Source: Sphingomonadales bacterium
Lineage (GTDB): Bacteria > Pseudomonadota > Alphaproteobacteria > Sphingomonadales > Sphingomonadaceae
Assembly (NCBI GenBank): GCA_016704425.1
Contig: JADJAC010000011.1
Coordinates: 496,001 to 560,000, forward strand
Length of the DNA: 64,000 bases
Reading direction: 5' to 3'
Part shown: piece after piece, positions 16,532-26,379 of the stretch
Layout of the letters: each line of letters begins with the position of its first letter
Numbering within the stretch: the stretch's first letter is position 1
Notes under the pieces: model-generated
Database searches by the model: none
What the model saw: the letters and a program-made list of their open reading frames with translations, nothing else
Told to the model about the DNA's origin: nothing
Made by a program: the position numbers and the translations under genes

Positions 16532-17254
16532 TCACCCCTTGCAGACTGTGATGCTGCGTGGCGCCGGCCGCTTTCCGACAGGCTCGAACGCGCGCAGATA
16601 GGTGCCTTGCTGCGGAAGCGCCCGGGCCTCTGTCTGTCTGTATCCGACGGCCGCCAGTTCGCAGGCGAGCAGGGCTGGGGGCGTGCCGTGATTGGCCGTT
16701 GGCCGGTCTGCATCGACAATGATCACACGCCCGCCTTCCTTCAGTGACGGGCGCATCCGCCAGAGGAATTCATAGGGCGCCTCGATCTCATGGTACATAT
16801 GGACCATCAGGATGCGATCGAAACTCCGGTCGGGCAGTTTCGGATCGGCTGGCTCACCGAGCCGGACGCTCACATTGTCAAGCTGTTCGCGATAGACGCG
16901 TTCGGCCAGCGTGTTGCGCACTTCGGGGATAATGTCTTCGGCCAGCACACGGCCCTTGGCACCGACGCGCTGGGCCAGCCGGATCGTGTAATAGCCTTCG
17001 CCCGCGCCGATATCGGCAACAGTCATGCCCGGCTTCACACCCGCAAGATCCATCACGCGGTCCGCCTCTTTCAGCCGGTCGCGGGCTTCCTCGGTTGACC
17101 AGCGGCTCGAAACGATCGGCGCAACCGGGCGATGGGCCGCAGGAAACGCGGCGGAAGGGATATCGCGATCCGGCTTCGGCGTCGCGTTTCCGCCACACCC
17201 TGCCAGCAGCAGCGCCCCGAACAGCGCGCTTGCGACACCGGCCCTAATCGACAT
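16532..17254 (-). CDS. Lipoprotein-type SAM-dependent methyltransferase
   Basis: A 240-residue protein with a class I methyltransferase core: motif I VADIGAGEGYYT (79-90), an acidic AEDI after strand 2, and MVHMYHEIEAP with IIVDADRPT later. Unusually, the N-terminus is a lipoprotein signal: a hydrophobic stretch and LLAGC with the lipid Cys at residue 20. SAM is not expected outside the cytoplasm, so either the signal is not used or the protein has another role. The ATG lies inside the 3' end of prfB (11-base overlap), so the two are translationally coupled. Confidence 0.8.
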   Translation of the reverse strand: MSIRAGVASALFGALLLAGCGGNATPKPDRDIPSAAFPAAHRPVAPIVSSRWSTEEARDRLKEADRVMDLAGVKPGMTVADIGAGEGYYTIRLAQRVGAKGRVLAEDIIPEVRNTLAERVYREQLDNVSVRLGEPADPKLPDRSFDRILMVHMYHEIEAPYEFLWRMRPSLKEGGRVIIVDADRPTANHGTPPALLACELAAVGYRQTEARALPQQGTYLRAFEPVGKRPAPRSITVCKG

Positions 17255-18371
17255 CCTCGACAACGACTTTTTCCCCTGACACGCGCTGGGATAGGGCGGC
17301 GGCCATGAACCGGTCAAGATCGCCGTCGAGCACGTCGCCAGGCGCTGTGGAAGTCACCCCGGTGCGCAGGTCCTTCACCAGCTGGTACGGCTGGAGCACA
17401 TAGGACCGGATCTGGTGCCCCCAACCGATGTCGGTCTTGTTGGCCGCTGTCGCATTGGCCTCGGCTTCCCGCTTCTGCAGCTCCGCCTCGTAAAGCCGCG
17501 CGCGCAGCTGGTTATAGGCTTCGGCCCGGTTCTTGTGCTGTGATCGCTGGTTCTGGCACTGGACGACGATCCCCGTCGGCAAGTGGGTGATGCGCACCGC
17601 GCTGTCCGTCGTGTTGATATGCTGGCCACCCGCGCCCGATGCGCGATAGGTGTCGATCCTGAGTTCGCTCTCGTTGATTTCGATATCGATATTCTCGTCA
17701 ACCACGGGATACACCCAGACGCTCGAAAAGCTGGTGTGGCGGCGTGCGTTCGAATCATAGGGGCTGATGCGGACGAGGCGGTGCACGCCGCTCTCGGTCT
17801 TGGCATAGCCATAGGCATTTTCGCCCTTGATGAGCAGCGTCGCGGATTTGATGCCGGCCTGTTCACCCGCGTGATAGTCGATCAGTTCGACCTTCATCTT
17901 GTGCCGTTCGGCCCAGCGCGTGTACATCCGCTGCAGCATTTCCGCCCAGTCCTGGCTTTCGGTGCCACCCGCACCCGCATTGATTTCGATATAGGTATCA
18001 TTGGCATCGGCCTCGCCCGCCAGAAGCGCTGCGACCTTGTCCCGCTCTGCCCGTTCGGCAAGCTCGGCAAGAGCGGCAAGCCCCTCATCAACCATGGCAT
18101 CATCGCCTTCGGCTTCGGCCATGTCCATCAGCTCGACGGTGTCGCTCAGTTCGGATTCGATGGCCCGCGTGGCGGCAATCGCCTCTTCCAGCCGCCGGCG
18201 TTCGCGCATCACGTCCTGCGCGGCCTTGGGGTCGTTCCACAGCGCCTGGTCCTCGACCTTGGCATTGAGCTCCTCAAGCCGCTTGAGCGCACGGTCCCAG
18301 TCGAGGAACCGGCGCAACAGCGCAAGGGCAGCATTGATCTGGTCGGCGTGAGCCTGCGCTTCGGCGCGCAT
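17244..18371 (-). CDS. prfB: Peptide chain release factor 2
   Basis: Recognises UGA and UAA stops and triggers peptide release. A 375-residue protein with the catalytic GGQ at 248-250 (RASGAGGQHIN) and the stop-recognition loop in the form SPY at 203-205, in place of the SPF of E. coli. The +1 frameshift site that autoregulates E. coli prfB is absent: the frame reads through at CTC GAC (Leu23-Asp24) with no UGA. The gene ends in UAG, and it lies between PBP1A and an overlapping methyltransferase gene in a leftward operon. Confidence 0.97.
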   Translation of the reverse strand: MRAEAQAHADQINAALALLRRFLDWDRALKRLEELNAKVEDQALWNDPKAAQDVMRERRRLEEAIAATRAIESELSDTVELMDMAEAEGDDAMVDEGLAALAELAERAERDKVAALLAGEADANDTYIEINAGAGGTESQDWAEMLQRMYTRWAERHKMKVELIDYHAGEQAGIKSATLLIKGENAYGYAKTESGVHRLVRISPYDSNARRHTSFSSVWVYPVVDENIDIEINESELRIDTYRASGAGGQHINTTDSAVRITHLPTGIVVQCQNQRSQHKNRAEAYNQLRARLYEAELQKREAEANATAANKTDIGWGHQIRSYVLQPYQLVKDLRTGVTSTAPGDVLDGDLDRFMAAALSQRVSGEKVVVEDVD

Positions 18372-18415
18372 CGGGAATCTCCAAGAGTCGGACGTGTTTC
18401 AGGGTTGCGGTGGCC

Positions 18416-20947
18416 CTAGTAGATTCCGCCCTCGCGTTGCAAGAACTCGGTGTCACGCTGGTTGGCCGCGGGGCCGTTTTGTCCGGGCAGTGCCTCATCC
18501 TTCTTCTTGGCATCGGTCAGTTCGTCGCGCCGGATGGAGCGGCGCGGTTCGCTTTCGGGCTTGAACGCCTCCCAGATCACCGGCGCCTTGGGATCGCTGG
18601 TCGGCCAGGTGCCGAACACGCGCTTGCCGGACGCGCGGTCGATGCGGATCATGCGGATACCGGGTGGTGCGCGGAACGGAATGATCGGCACATCCTTCAA
18701 CGCCTTTTGCGCAAAGTCCCGGAAGATCGGCACAGCCACGGTGCCGCCCTGGGCATAGCCACCCATCGAACGCGGCGTATCATAGCCCATGTAAAGCCCG
18801 GCGACGAGATCGGGCGATCCGCCGACGAACCAGACATTGGTGGGGCCGCTTGTCGTGCCGGTCTTGCCGAATAGCGGCCGGTTCATGTCGCGCAGGCCAA
18901 CGGCGGTGCCGCGCTGGACCACGCCTTCAAGGATGTGGACCACCTGATACGCCGTCAGAGGATCCATGACCTGCTTCGTGCGTGCAGCCGGGCGTGGCAT
19001 CGGCTTGCCATCATACTCGGCCATGTTGCAGCGGTTGCAGGGCCGCGTATCGGCGCGGAAGCGGACACGGCCATAGCGGTCCTGAACGAAGTCGATCATC
19101 GTCGGGCGGATGTCGATTCCGTTGCGCACGAGGATCGCATAGGCGTTGACCATCTTGGAAACGGTTGTTTCGCCCGCGCCGAGCGCAATCGAAAGGACTT
19201 GCGGGTAATTCTTGCCCGGATCGCTGATCCCGACGGCAGACGCCATCTTGACGACCTTGTCCATCCCTGTCTGGGAAGCGGCACGGACCGTCATCAGGTT
19301 GCGCGACTGCTCCACGCCCCAGCGCATCGTGTGCGGGCCGGAACCTCCGCCTGTGAAGTTGCGGAAGCACTTCTGCCCCAGCCTTGCAGACTGGAATACA
19401 CAGAAGGGCCCGTCGACAATGATCGTCGCAGGGGTCATGCCGCCATCGAGTGCTGCCGCGTAGACGAAGGGCTTGAAGCTCGATCCCGGCTGGCGCTCGG
19501 CCTGCGTCGCGCGATTATAGGATGCAATACGGGAATCGAAACCGCCCTGCATGGCCAGAACCTGGCCGGTATGCGGATTTTCGACGACCATTCCGCCCGA
19601 AATCTCCGGAATGTTGCGCAGGACCCAGATGCCGCCTTCGGCCTTCACGGCGATGACGTCACCCTGTTTCAGTTGGCTGAATGCGGTCTGGGCTGTGCGG
19701 CTGCGCGGCATGGTGGCAGCAGAGGCGGGCATCATGCCAGTCCGACCGTCGGCAAAGCCAAGGCGCACGGAGTCCGGGCCCTTGGACAGGACAACCGCAA
19801 CCCGCCAGTCGGGGTAACCCGCGCCAAGATTGGCGGAGGCCAGCTGCTGTGCCCAATTGTTCCCGATCTCCAGCGTGCGAATGGGGCCGCTCCAGCCCTT
19901 GCCGCGATCATAGCGGACAAGCCCGTCGCGCAAGGCGCTTTCGGCATATTGCTGGAGCTTCGGATCAAGGGAGGATCGCACCCACAGCCCGCCATCATAG
20001 ACACTGAACGGATTGCGCCCGCCATCTGAATTTTCACCGAACTTCGCGATCAATTGCCGCCGCAGTTCCTCGGTATAATAGCCGCCGATCGTCTCGCTTG
20101 TCGCTGCCACGCGCGGTATGACGCCGAGAGGACGGCCAACTGCATCGTCATGTTGCGCGCGCGTGATGAACTCGTTCTTGAGCATCCCTCCCAGAACCCA
20201 GTTCCGCCGTGCGAGGGCACGGTCATAGAAGCGTTCCGGCCGGTAGTTCGACGGGCCCTTGGGCAGGATCGCCAGATAGGCCATTTCATGCAGCTGAAGT
20301 TCACCCACGTCCTTGCCGAAATAGGCGCGCGCAGCGGCCTGCACACCAAAGCTGCGGCGGCCGAGATCGATCTGGTTGAGGTAAAGCTCAAGGATCTGCT
20401 GCTTGGTCAGAGCGCTCTCGATGCGCTTGGCGAGGATCGCTTCCTTGACCTTGCGGACATAGCTTGCCTCGTTGGTGAGGAGCAGGTTCTTGGCCACCTG
20501 TTGCGTGATTGTCGACGCGCCCACGGGCCGCCCCGAACTCATCATGTTGGTGAAGATCGCAGCGACGATGCCGGGATAGTCAAGCCCGCTATGTTCGAAG
20601 AAGGTCCGGTCTTCCGCCGCCAGATAGGCGCGGATGAGCAGGGGCGGAAATTCGTCATACCGCAACTGCACGCGCCGTTCGCGCGCATAGCTGTGCACCG
20701 GCGCGCCATCATAGCCGCGCACATAGGTGGGGAGCGGCGGCTCATAGGTCTTCAGCCGGTCCACCGAAGGCAGGTTGCGGCCGAACAACAGCCAGATCAT
20801 CAGCCAGCCAAGCAGGATCGCCCCCACGACATAGGCCGTGATCCGAAACCATTTGAACTGCCAATACTCCCGCCACAGTGCGATTGCCCTGTCCATATCG
20901 CGGCGCAGGCGGATCTTCAGGCCGGGACTCTCAGACGCATCATCCAT
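18416..20947 (-). CDS. mrcA: Class A penicillin-binding protein 1A
   Basis: A bifunctional peptidoglycan synthase of 843 residues: cytoplasmic N-terminus, transmembrane anchor (about 36-55), glycosyltransferase family 51 domain (AAEDRTFFEHSG with catalytic Glu112, TITQQVAKNLLL), a PCB/OB-like insert (about 310-450), and a transpeptidase domain with S489-x-x-K (QPGSSFKPF), SRN (548-550) and KTGTT (695-699). A CNRC pair (637-640) sits in the transpeptidase domain. It lies downstream of amiC (gap 201 bases) and 44 bases before prfB, so it probably forms an operon with both. Confidence 0.96.
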   Translation of the reverse strand: MDDASESPGLKIRLRRDMDRAIALWREYWQFKWFRITAYVVGAILLGWLMIWLLFGRNLPSVDRLKTYEPPLPTYVRGYDGAPVHSYARERRVQLRYDEFPPLLIRAYLAAEDRTFFEHSGLDYPGIVAAIFTNMMSSGRPVGASTITQQVAKNLLLTNEASYVRKVKEAILAKRIESALTKQQILELYLNQIDLGRRSFGVQAAARAYFGKDVGELQLHEMAYLAILPKGPSNYRPERFYDRALARRNWVLGGMLKNEFITRAQHDDAVGRPLGVIPRVAATSETIGGYYTEELRRQLIAKFGENSDGGRNPFSVYDGGLWVRSSLDPKLQQYAESALRDGLVRYDRGKGWSGPIRTLEIGNNWAQQLASANLGAGYPDWRVAVVLSKGPDSVRLGFADGRTGMMPASAATMPRSRTAQTAFSQLKQGDVIAVKAEGGIWVLRNIPEISGGMVVENPHTGQVLAMQGGFDSRIASYNRATQAERQPGSSFKPFVYAAALDGGMTPATIIVDGPFCVFQSARLGQKCFRNFTGGGSGPHTMRWGVEQSRNLMTVRAASQTGMDKVVKMASAVGISDPGKNYPQVLSIALGAGETTVSKMVNAYAILVRNGIDIRPTMIDFVQDRYGRVRFRADTRPCNRCNMAEYDGKPMPRPAARTKQVMDPLTAYQVVHILEGVVQRGTAVGLRDMNRPLFGKTGTTSGPTNVWFVGGSPDLVAGLYMGYDTPRSMGGYAQGGTVAVPIFRDFAQKALKDVPIIPFRAPPGIRMIRIDRASGKRVFGTWPTSDPKAPVIWEAFKPESEPRRSIRRDELTDAKKKDEALPGQNGPAANQRDTEFLQREGGIY

Positions 20948-21148
20948 TATGCCGAGCGTCTAGAGCCTGATCGCTGGAGGGGGAAGCACTTTGTGTTTGG
21001 GCTGCTGACCAATCAATTGTCGTCGGGTCTGGCGCGGCAATTTCCGTACGACGGATGGTTTGGTCGCGAACTTGAATTGACGGCGCGAACAGCAAAAGGC
21101 GATCGCAATACAGCCCTGGTCAACTACGCGGGAACCAGCACTTTTGGT

Positions 21149-22006
21149 TCACCGCGCTGCCAGTTTCCGGGCGAAGTGGATTTCGACGGCTCGCCTGATG
21201 CCGCGGGCGATGTTCTGCTTGCCCGCTTCTGAGGCCAGCCGTTCGGCATCGTCGGCGTTGGTCAGATAGCCGACTTCGAGCAGGATCGAGGGCATGTCGG
21301 GAGCCTTCAGGACGACGAAGCCTGCCATGCGATGATAGTCGGGGCGAAAGGGGATCAGGCCAGTCGCCTCGCGCTTCAGCAGGTTGGCAAAGCCCGCAGA
21401 GGCATCCATCGATTCGCGCTGGGCCAGGTCGAGCAGGATCGTCGCCACTTCGGTCCGCTGCCGCCCAAGGTTGACGCCGTTGATGATGTCCGCCCGGTTT
21501 TCGCGTTGGGCGAGCAGTTGCGCCTCGCGGTCGGAAGCGACTTCGGACAGGGTGTAGATCGTCGCGCCATTTGCCGTGCTTCCGGGCAGGGCACTGTCAG
21601 CATGAATGGAAATGAACAGGTCGGCCTTGATGCCATGCGCAATCTCGGAGCGCTCACCGAGGACGAGGAAGCGGTCATCCTCGCGGGTGAGCGCGACACG
21701 GACCCGGCCTGACCGGATCAGTTCGGCCTTGATTGCCTGTGCCACGGCAAGGGTAACGTCCTTCTCCCGCCGTCCTGTGTCTGGCGAAACCGCGCCGGGA
21801 TCGTGCCCGCCATGTCCTGCGTCGATGACGACGAGCGGACGCCCGGCCGGTCCGAAGATCCTGGGCTTCGGAAGGATCGTGCCCGGCGGATCGAGCGGGA
21901 TCGTCAGGCTGTACCGGCTGCGCCTTGGTGACGCGAGCGCGGCAGCATCGGTCGCGCCCGGCAAGGGCATTTGGAGCAGGAAGGACGCAAGCATTGCCAA
22001 GGGCAT
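21149..22006 (-). CDS. amiC: N-acetylmuramoyl-L-alanine amidase (Amidase_3)
   Basis: A periplasmic zinc amidase that cleaves the stem peptide from MurNAc during septum splitting. A 285-residue protein with an N-terminal hydrophobic export signal and an Amidase_3 domain from about residue 57: zinc ligands His65 (DAGHGGHDPGA), Glu81 (RREKDV) and His135 (SIHAD), and catalytic Glu244 (LLEVGYLTN). It lacks the AMIN targeting domain of E. coli AmiC, so it is shorter at the N-terminus. First gene of the leftward amiC-PBP1A-prfB group; divergent from rne. Confidence 0.9.
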   Translation of the reverse strand: MPLAMLASFLLQMPLPGATDAAALASPRRSRYSLTIPLDPPGTILPKPRIFGPAGRPLVVIDAGHGGHDPGAVSPDTGRREKDVTLAVAQAIKAELIRSGRVRVALTREDDRFLVLGERSEIAHGIKADLFISIHADSALPGSTANGATIYTLSEVASDREAQLLAQRENRADIINGVNLGRQRTEVATILLDLAQRESMDASAGFANLLKREATGLIPFRPDYHRMAGFVVLKAPDMPSILLEVGYLTNADDAERLASEAGKQNIARGIRRAVEIHFARKLAAR

Positions 22007-22439
22007 GCCTTACTATAGCCGGGCTTTGGCGCGGGCCAAGTCATGGTTAACAAAATGCTGCGCAGCACGGCGTTTGAAATGGGAGCGTCGCGATCCTATG
22101 TGTTGCGGTGTGGTGACAGCGGTGCTAGCACACTTCACCGGTCGCGAAGCAGCCTGCTTTGCAACCATTCACCGATTGCCGGATTTTCCGCCAATCCATC
22201 AGGTTGACGCTGCATGAGGCATATTTTCCCGCTTCCGCACCGCATGCCGTTTTCGGGCATTGCGCGGATAGGGACCCAAGCCCTGGTCAGACTGGCCAGG
22301 GGTGCCGCCGCAGCAGACGCACACACGAAACAACCATCCGGGGCAAAGCGATTGCAGTTCCTGCTGCCGCCCCCGCCCCCTTTAATTCGCGCTGGACTGG
22401 CTGGCCTATCTGCCGCCCGCAGCGCCCGGAGATTTATAC
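22007..22439. other. rne leader / amiC divergent promoter region (no gene)
   Basis: 433 bases with no credible gene between leftward amiC and rightward rne. It probably holds both promoters and a long rne 5' leader, as in other bacteria where the leader mediates RNase E autoregulation. A CCCTGG-type hairpin (about 22279-22302) and a C-rich run (about 22364-22382) are visible. I cannot define the promoter. Confidence 0.4.
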
Positions 22440-24950
22440 ATGACAATGCGGATGCTGATCGACGCCCGCCACCGGGAAGAAACCCGCGTGGCCGTCGCCA
22501 AGGGACACCGGATCGAGGAATTTGATTTCGAATCGGCCGAGCACAAGCAGCTCAAGGGGAATATCTATCTTGCCAAGGTGACGCGCGTTGAACCGTCGCT
22601 TCAGGCGGCGTTTGTCGATTATGGCGGGAACCGTCATGGCTTTCTGGCCTTTTCGGAAATTCACCCCGATTATTACCAGATCCCCAAGGAAGATCGCGAA
22701 GCGCTGCTGCGTGAAGAAGCAGAACATGCCGAAGAGGAAGAGCGCCTGCGCGAAGCCGAGGGCGATGATGAACCGATTGACGGGCATCACGATGATGACG
22801 GTCGTGACAACGACCGGCCCGATGCCGATATCGAACCCGAAGATGAAGACGAGGAGGGCGATGTCCCCCGCGCGGAAACCGTGGGCGGCGAAGCCGAAGA
22901 CGGCAATGGCCGGGAGGGCAATGCCGCCGCCAGCGCACTTCGCGCCAAACGGATGGCATTGCGCCGCCGTTACAAGATCCAGGACGTCATCCACAGGCGG
23001 CAGGTGCTGCTTGTCCAGGTCGTCAAGGAAGAGCGTGGCAACAAGGGCGCGGCGCTCACCACCTATCTGAGCCTTGCCGGGCGCTATTGCGTCCTCATGC
23101 CGAACACCACGCATGGTGGCGGCATCAGCCGCAAGATTTCGAACGCCGCCGATCGCAAGCGCCTGAAGACGATCATGGCCGAACTCGAACTGCCGCGCAC
23201 GATGGGCTGCATTGTCCGCACGGCCGGGCTCCAGCGGACCAAGGTCGAAATTCGCCGCGATTTCGATTACCTTGCCCGCGTCTGGGATACGATCCGCGAA
23301 ACGACACTCAAATCCTCGGCACCGGCCTTGATCCACAATGACAGTGACCTGATCAAGCGCGCGATCCGCGATATCTACAACAAGGATATCGACGAAGTGA
23401 TCGTCGAAGGTGAAGAAGGCTATCGCGCGGCACGCGAATATATGAAGCTGCTCATGCCGAGCCATGCCAAGCGCGTGCAGCCCTATTCCGATGTGGTCCC
23501 GCTCTTCCAGCGGCATCATGTCGAGGATCAGCTCAATGCAATGTACCAGCCGATCGTCCAGCTGAAATCGGGCGGCTATCTGGTCATCAACCCGACCGAG
23601 GCCCTGGTCTCGATCGATATCAACTCCGGCCGTTCGACCCGTGAACACGGGATCGAAGCCACAGCAGTCGGCACCAACCTTGAAGCGGCGCAGGAAATTG
23701 CCCGCCAGTTGCGGCTGCGCGACATGGCGGGGCTGGTCGTGATCGATTTCATCGACATGGAGCACAACTCCAACATCCGTAAGGTCGAAAAGGCCATGAA
23801 GGCGGCGCTCGCAAATGATCGCGCGCGCATTCAGGTCGGCAGGATCAGCTCGTTCGGGCTGATGGAAATGAGCCGCCAGCGCCTGCGCACGGGCGTGCTC
23901 GAAGCGTCGACCCGCCAGTGCCCGCACTGCGAAGGCACCGGGCTGGTCCGCACGGCATCGTCCGCTGCTCTTTCTGCGCTGCGGATGCTCGAAGAGGAAG
24001 CCGCCAAGGGCAATGGCAGCCGTCTTTCGCTCCGCGCAAGCCAGGAAGCGACGATCTACGTCCTCAACCGCAAGCGCGCCGAACTGGCGGAGATCGAGGA
24101 ACGCTATGGCGTTGCGATCGACATTTTCCCGGACGGTGAAACCGAAGGCGCCCGCATGGCCGTGGAAGCCAGCGGCCCGCCGCCTGCCTATCGTCCGAAG
24201 ATCGAGCCGCTCGTGATCGAGGAGGACGACGATCTCGAGATCGAAGCGGACATTGAGGACGAGGACGAAGAAGCAGCCGAAACCGAAAGCCAGAGCCGTG
24301 AAGGCCGTGACGCAGAGGGTCGTCGCAAGCGCTCCCGCCGCCGTCGCGGTCGCCGCGGCCGTCGCGAAGAAGGCGATGAACGTCCTGCCTCGGAAGAGGG
24401 CGAAGCCGAAGCGCCGCGCGAAGCCAGCGAAGCCGAGGGTGAAGAGGAAGGCGGCCATCGCCGGGGTCGTCGCGGCCGTCGCGGGGGCCGTGGCCGCCGT
24501 GGTGACCGTCCTGAAGCAACAAGCGAAGCCGCTGTGGATGCGGCGCCCGAAGGCGCCGAAGCCGAAGCGCCGTCCGAAGCTGTTGCTGACGAGGCACCGA
24601 AGAAGTCGCGGCGCAGACCTGCCAAGGCCAAGGCCGAGCCCGAATCTGCTCCTGCAGAAGCCGCCGCGCCTGCAGAGCCGGTCGTGACTGCCGAAGCTCC
24701 TGCCGAAAAGCCGAAGCGCGTACGCAAGAAGGCCGAACCCAAGGCAGAAACCGTAGTCGAGGCGGCGCCTGCCGAACCGGCTCTGGTGGACGCTCCTGCT
24801 GAAAAGCCGAAACGTGCCCGCAAGCCAAAGGCCGAAGCGGCTCAGGCTGCACCCGCCGAGGCCCAGACTGCTGAAGCCCAAATGGCGGAGGCCGAAGACG
24901 GAACACCCCGCCGCGGCTGGTGGCAACGGACCTTCGGGCCGGAGTCCTGA
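22440..24950 (+). CDS. rne: Ribonuclease E
   Basis: The main endonuclease of RNA decay and rRNA/tRNA processing; 836 residues. The N-terminal half holds the S1 domain (KGNIYLAKVTRVEPSLQAAF), interrupted by a long acidic insertion (about 90-165) as in other alphaproteobacteria. The 5' sensor and DNase I-like part follow with the metal ligands in SIDINSG and VVIDFIDM, and then the zinc-link CPHCEGTG. The C-terminal 240 residues are low-complexity Glu/Ala/Arg/Pro with RRRRGRRGRR clusters, likely an RNA- and partner-binding scaffold, ending in RRGWWQRTFG. GGAG precedes the ATG. Confidence 0.96.
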   Translation: MTMRMLIDARHREETRVAVAKGHRIEEFDFESAEHKQLKGNIYLAKVTRVEPSLQAAFVDYGGNRHGFLAFSEIHPDYYQIPKEDREALLREEAEHAEEEERLREAEGDDEPIDGHHDDDGRDNDRPDADIEPEDEDEEGDVPRAETVGGEAEDGNGREGNAAASALRAKRMALRRRYKIQDVIHRRQVLLVQVVKEERGNKGAALTTYLSLAGRYCVLMPNTTHGGGISRKISNAADRKRLKTIMAELELPRTMGCIVRTAGLQRTKVEIRRDFDYLARVWDTIRETTLKSSAPALIHNDSDLIKRAIRDIYNKDIDEVIVEGEEGYRAAREYMKLLMPSHAKRVQPYSDVVPLFQRHHVEDQLNAMYQPIVQLKSGGYLVINPTEALVSIDINSGRSTREHGIEATAVGTNLEAAQEIARQLRLRDMAGLVVIDFIDMEHNSNIRKVEKAMKAALANDRARIQVGRISSFGLMEMSRQRLRTGVLEASTRQCPHCEGTGLVRTASSAALSALRMLEEEAAKGNGSRLSLRASQEATIYVLNRKRAELAEIEERYGVAIDIFPDGETEGARMAVEASGPPPAYRPKIEPLVIEEDDDLEIEADIEDEDEEAAETESQSREGRDAEGRRKRSRRRRGRRGRREEGDERPASEEGEAEAPREASEAEGEEEGGHRRGRRGRRGGRGRRGDRPEATSEAAVDAAPEGAEAEAPSEAVADEAPKKSRRRPAKAKAEPESAPAEAAAPAEPVVTAEAPAEKPKRVRKKAEPKAETVVEAAPAEPALVDAPAEKPKRARKPKAEAAQAAPAEAQTAEAQMAEAEDGTPRRGWWQRTFGPES

Positions 24951-25002
24951 TCCGGGAGTATTTTCATCTCCGGTTCAGGCGGGGAGGGTGAGAGTTAGGG
25001 TT

Positions 25003-26379
25003 ATGGCTTTGCTTGCTGTTCGCCTTCGTTCGATCCTTCGTGCGCTCTTTGGGTGCCTTCTCGTCTGGCCATTGCTGGTCCAGCCGGTCATGGCGCAATC
25101 GATCCTGCGCGATGCCGAGACAGAAGCCCTGTTCCTCGAGATGTCAGTGCCGATCATCAAGGCAGCGGGGCTCGATCCGCGCAATGTGCGGATCGTCCTG
25201 ATCGGAGACAGGTCGATCAACGCCTTCACGGCGGGCGGGCAGGATGTGTTCATTCATTCGGGGCTGCTGGCCGCAGCGGACAATGCCAATGAAGTCCAGG
25301 GCGTGATCGCCCATGAACTTGGGCACGTGGCCGGCGGCCATGTGCTGCGCATCGGAGAAGGGATCAAGCAGGCGACGGGCATCATGCTGTTGAGCCTGCT
25401 GCTCGGCGCCGCCGCGATTGCGGCGGGTGCAGGCGATGCCGGCGTCGGCATATTGGGAGCCGGGCAGGAACTGGCGATCAACAAATTTCTTGCCTATTCG
25501 CGGACGCAGGAAGCGACAGCAGACTCAGCGGCGCAGACCTACCTCACAAAGACAGGCACCAGCGGCAAGGGCATGATCAGTTTCTTCAAGAAGCTGCAGG
25601 GCTATGAATTCCGCTATGGCGCGACAACGCAGGACAGTTTTGCCTCTGACCATCCGGTGACCGGCGATCGCATTGTTATCCTGCAGGACAAGTTTTCGGC
25701 CGACCCGGCGTGGAACAAGCCGACCGACCCCGCGCTCGAAGCACGGTTCCAGCGGGTAAAGGCCAAGCTCAAGGGCTTTGTGTCCGATCCGGCTGATACA
25801 CTGCGCGATTTCCCGGAAACCAACACTTCGATCGCGGCGCATTATGCCCGGGCCTATGCCTGGCACCGGTCCGCTTATCCCGACAAGGCGATGGACGAAG
25901 CCAATGCCCTGCTGAAGGCCGTTCCCGGCGATCCCTATTTCCTTGAACTGAAGGGGCAGATCCTGCTCGAATCCGGAAAGCCGATGGAAGCGCTGCCGGT
26001 CCTGCGCGAAGCCTTTGCCAAGACTAATTCGCAGCCGCTCATTGCCTCGCTGTTCGGCCACGCCCTGATTGCCACGGAAGATCCGGCCAATTTCGCGGAG
26101 GCCGAACGGGTGCTCAAGGCCTCGATCACGAAGGACAATGAAAATCCCTTTGCCTGGTATCAACTGGGCGTGGTCTATGACCGCAAGGGGGATGAACCGC
26201 GGGCGGCGATGGCGACGGCGGAGCGTTATCACCTGGAAGGTCAGCCAAGGCTGGCTCTGGCCAATGCCGAAATCGCGGTGCGGAGCTTGCCGCAAGGGTC
26301 TCCCGACTGGATCCGTGCACAGGACATTGCGCTCGTATCCAGGGCGGCAGCCGCTGAGGAAAAGCGCAAACGTCGATGA
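25003..26379 (+). CDS. Periplasmic M48 metalloprotease with TPR domain (BepA-like)
   Basis: A 458-residue exported zinc protease that in related systems supports outer membrane protein assembly and LPS transport. Signal peptide ends near QPVMAQ; M48 domain with HELGH (104-108) and EATADSAA supplying the third ligand; then a TPR-rich C-terminal half (about 260-450). The ATG at 25003 is 15 bases from GGGGAGG; an in-frame GTG at 24988 sits directly on that element, so the exact start is uncertain. It overlaps the DsbA-like gene by 4 bases (ATGA). Confidence 0.9.
   Translation: MALLAVRLRSILRALFGCLLVWPLLVQPVMAQSILRDAETEALFLEMSVPIIKAAGLDPRNVRIVLIGDRSINAFTAGGQDVFIHSGLLAAADNANEVQGVIAHELGHVAGGHVLRIGEGIKQATGIMLLSLLLGAAAIAAGAGDAGVGILGAGQELAINKFLAYSRTQEATADSAAQTYLTKTGTSGKGMISFFKKLQGYEFRYGATTQDSFASDHPVTGDRIVILQDKFSADPAWNKPTDPALEARFQRVKAKLKGFVSDPADTLRDFPETNTSIAAHYARAYAWHRSAYPDKAMDEANALLKAVPGDPYFLELKGQILLESGKPMEALPVLREAFAKTNSQPLIASLFGHALIATEDPANFAEAERVLKASITKDNENPFAWYQLGVVYDRKGDEPRAAMATAERYHLEGQPRLALANAEIAVRSLPQGSPDWIRAQDIALVSRAAAAEEKRKRR

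Noticed and set aside
18290..18320. Programmed +1 frameshift in prfB
   Set aside because: The codons read CTC GAC without an in-frame stop, and the gene is a single open frame.
22434..24926. 830-codon open frame antisense to rne
   Set aside because: It is the mirror of rne's codon bias (Phe/Gly/Leu-rich, no domain, no RBS). rne on the other strand has all catalytic motifs.
24814..25002. Upstream extension of the M48 protease
   Set aside because: It overlaps the rne tail, is Arg/Pro-rich and would hide the signal peptide.
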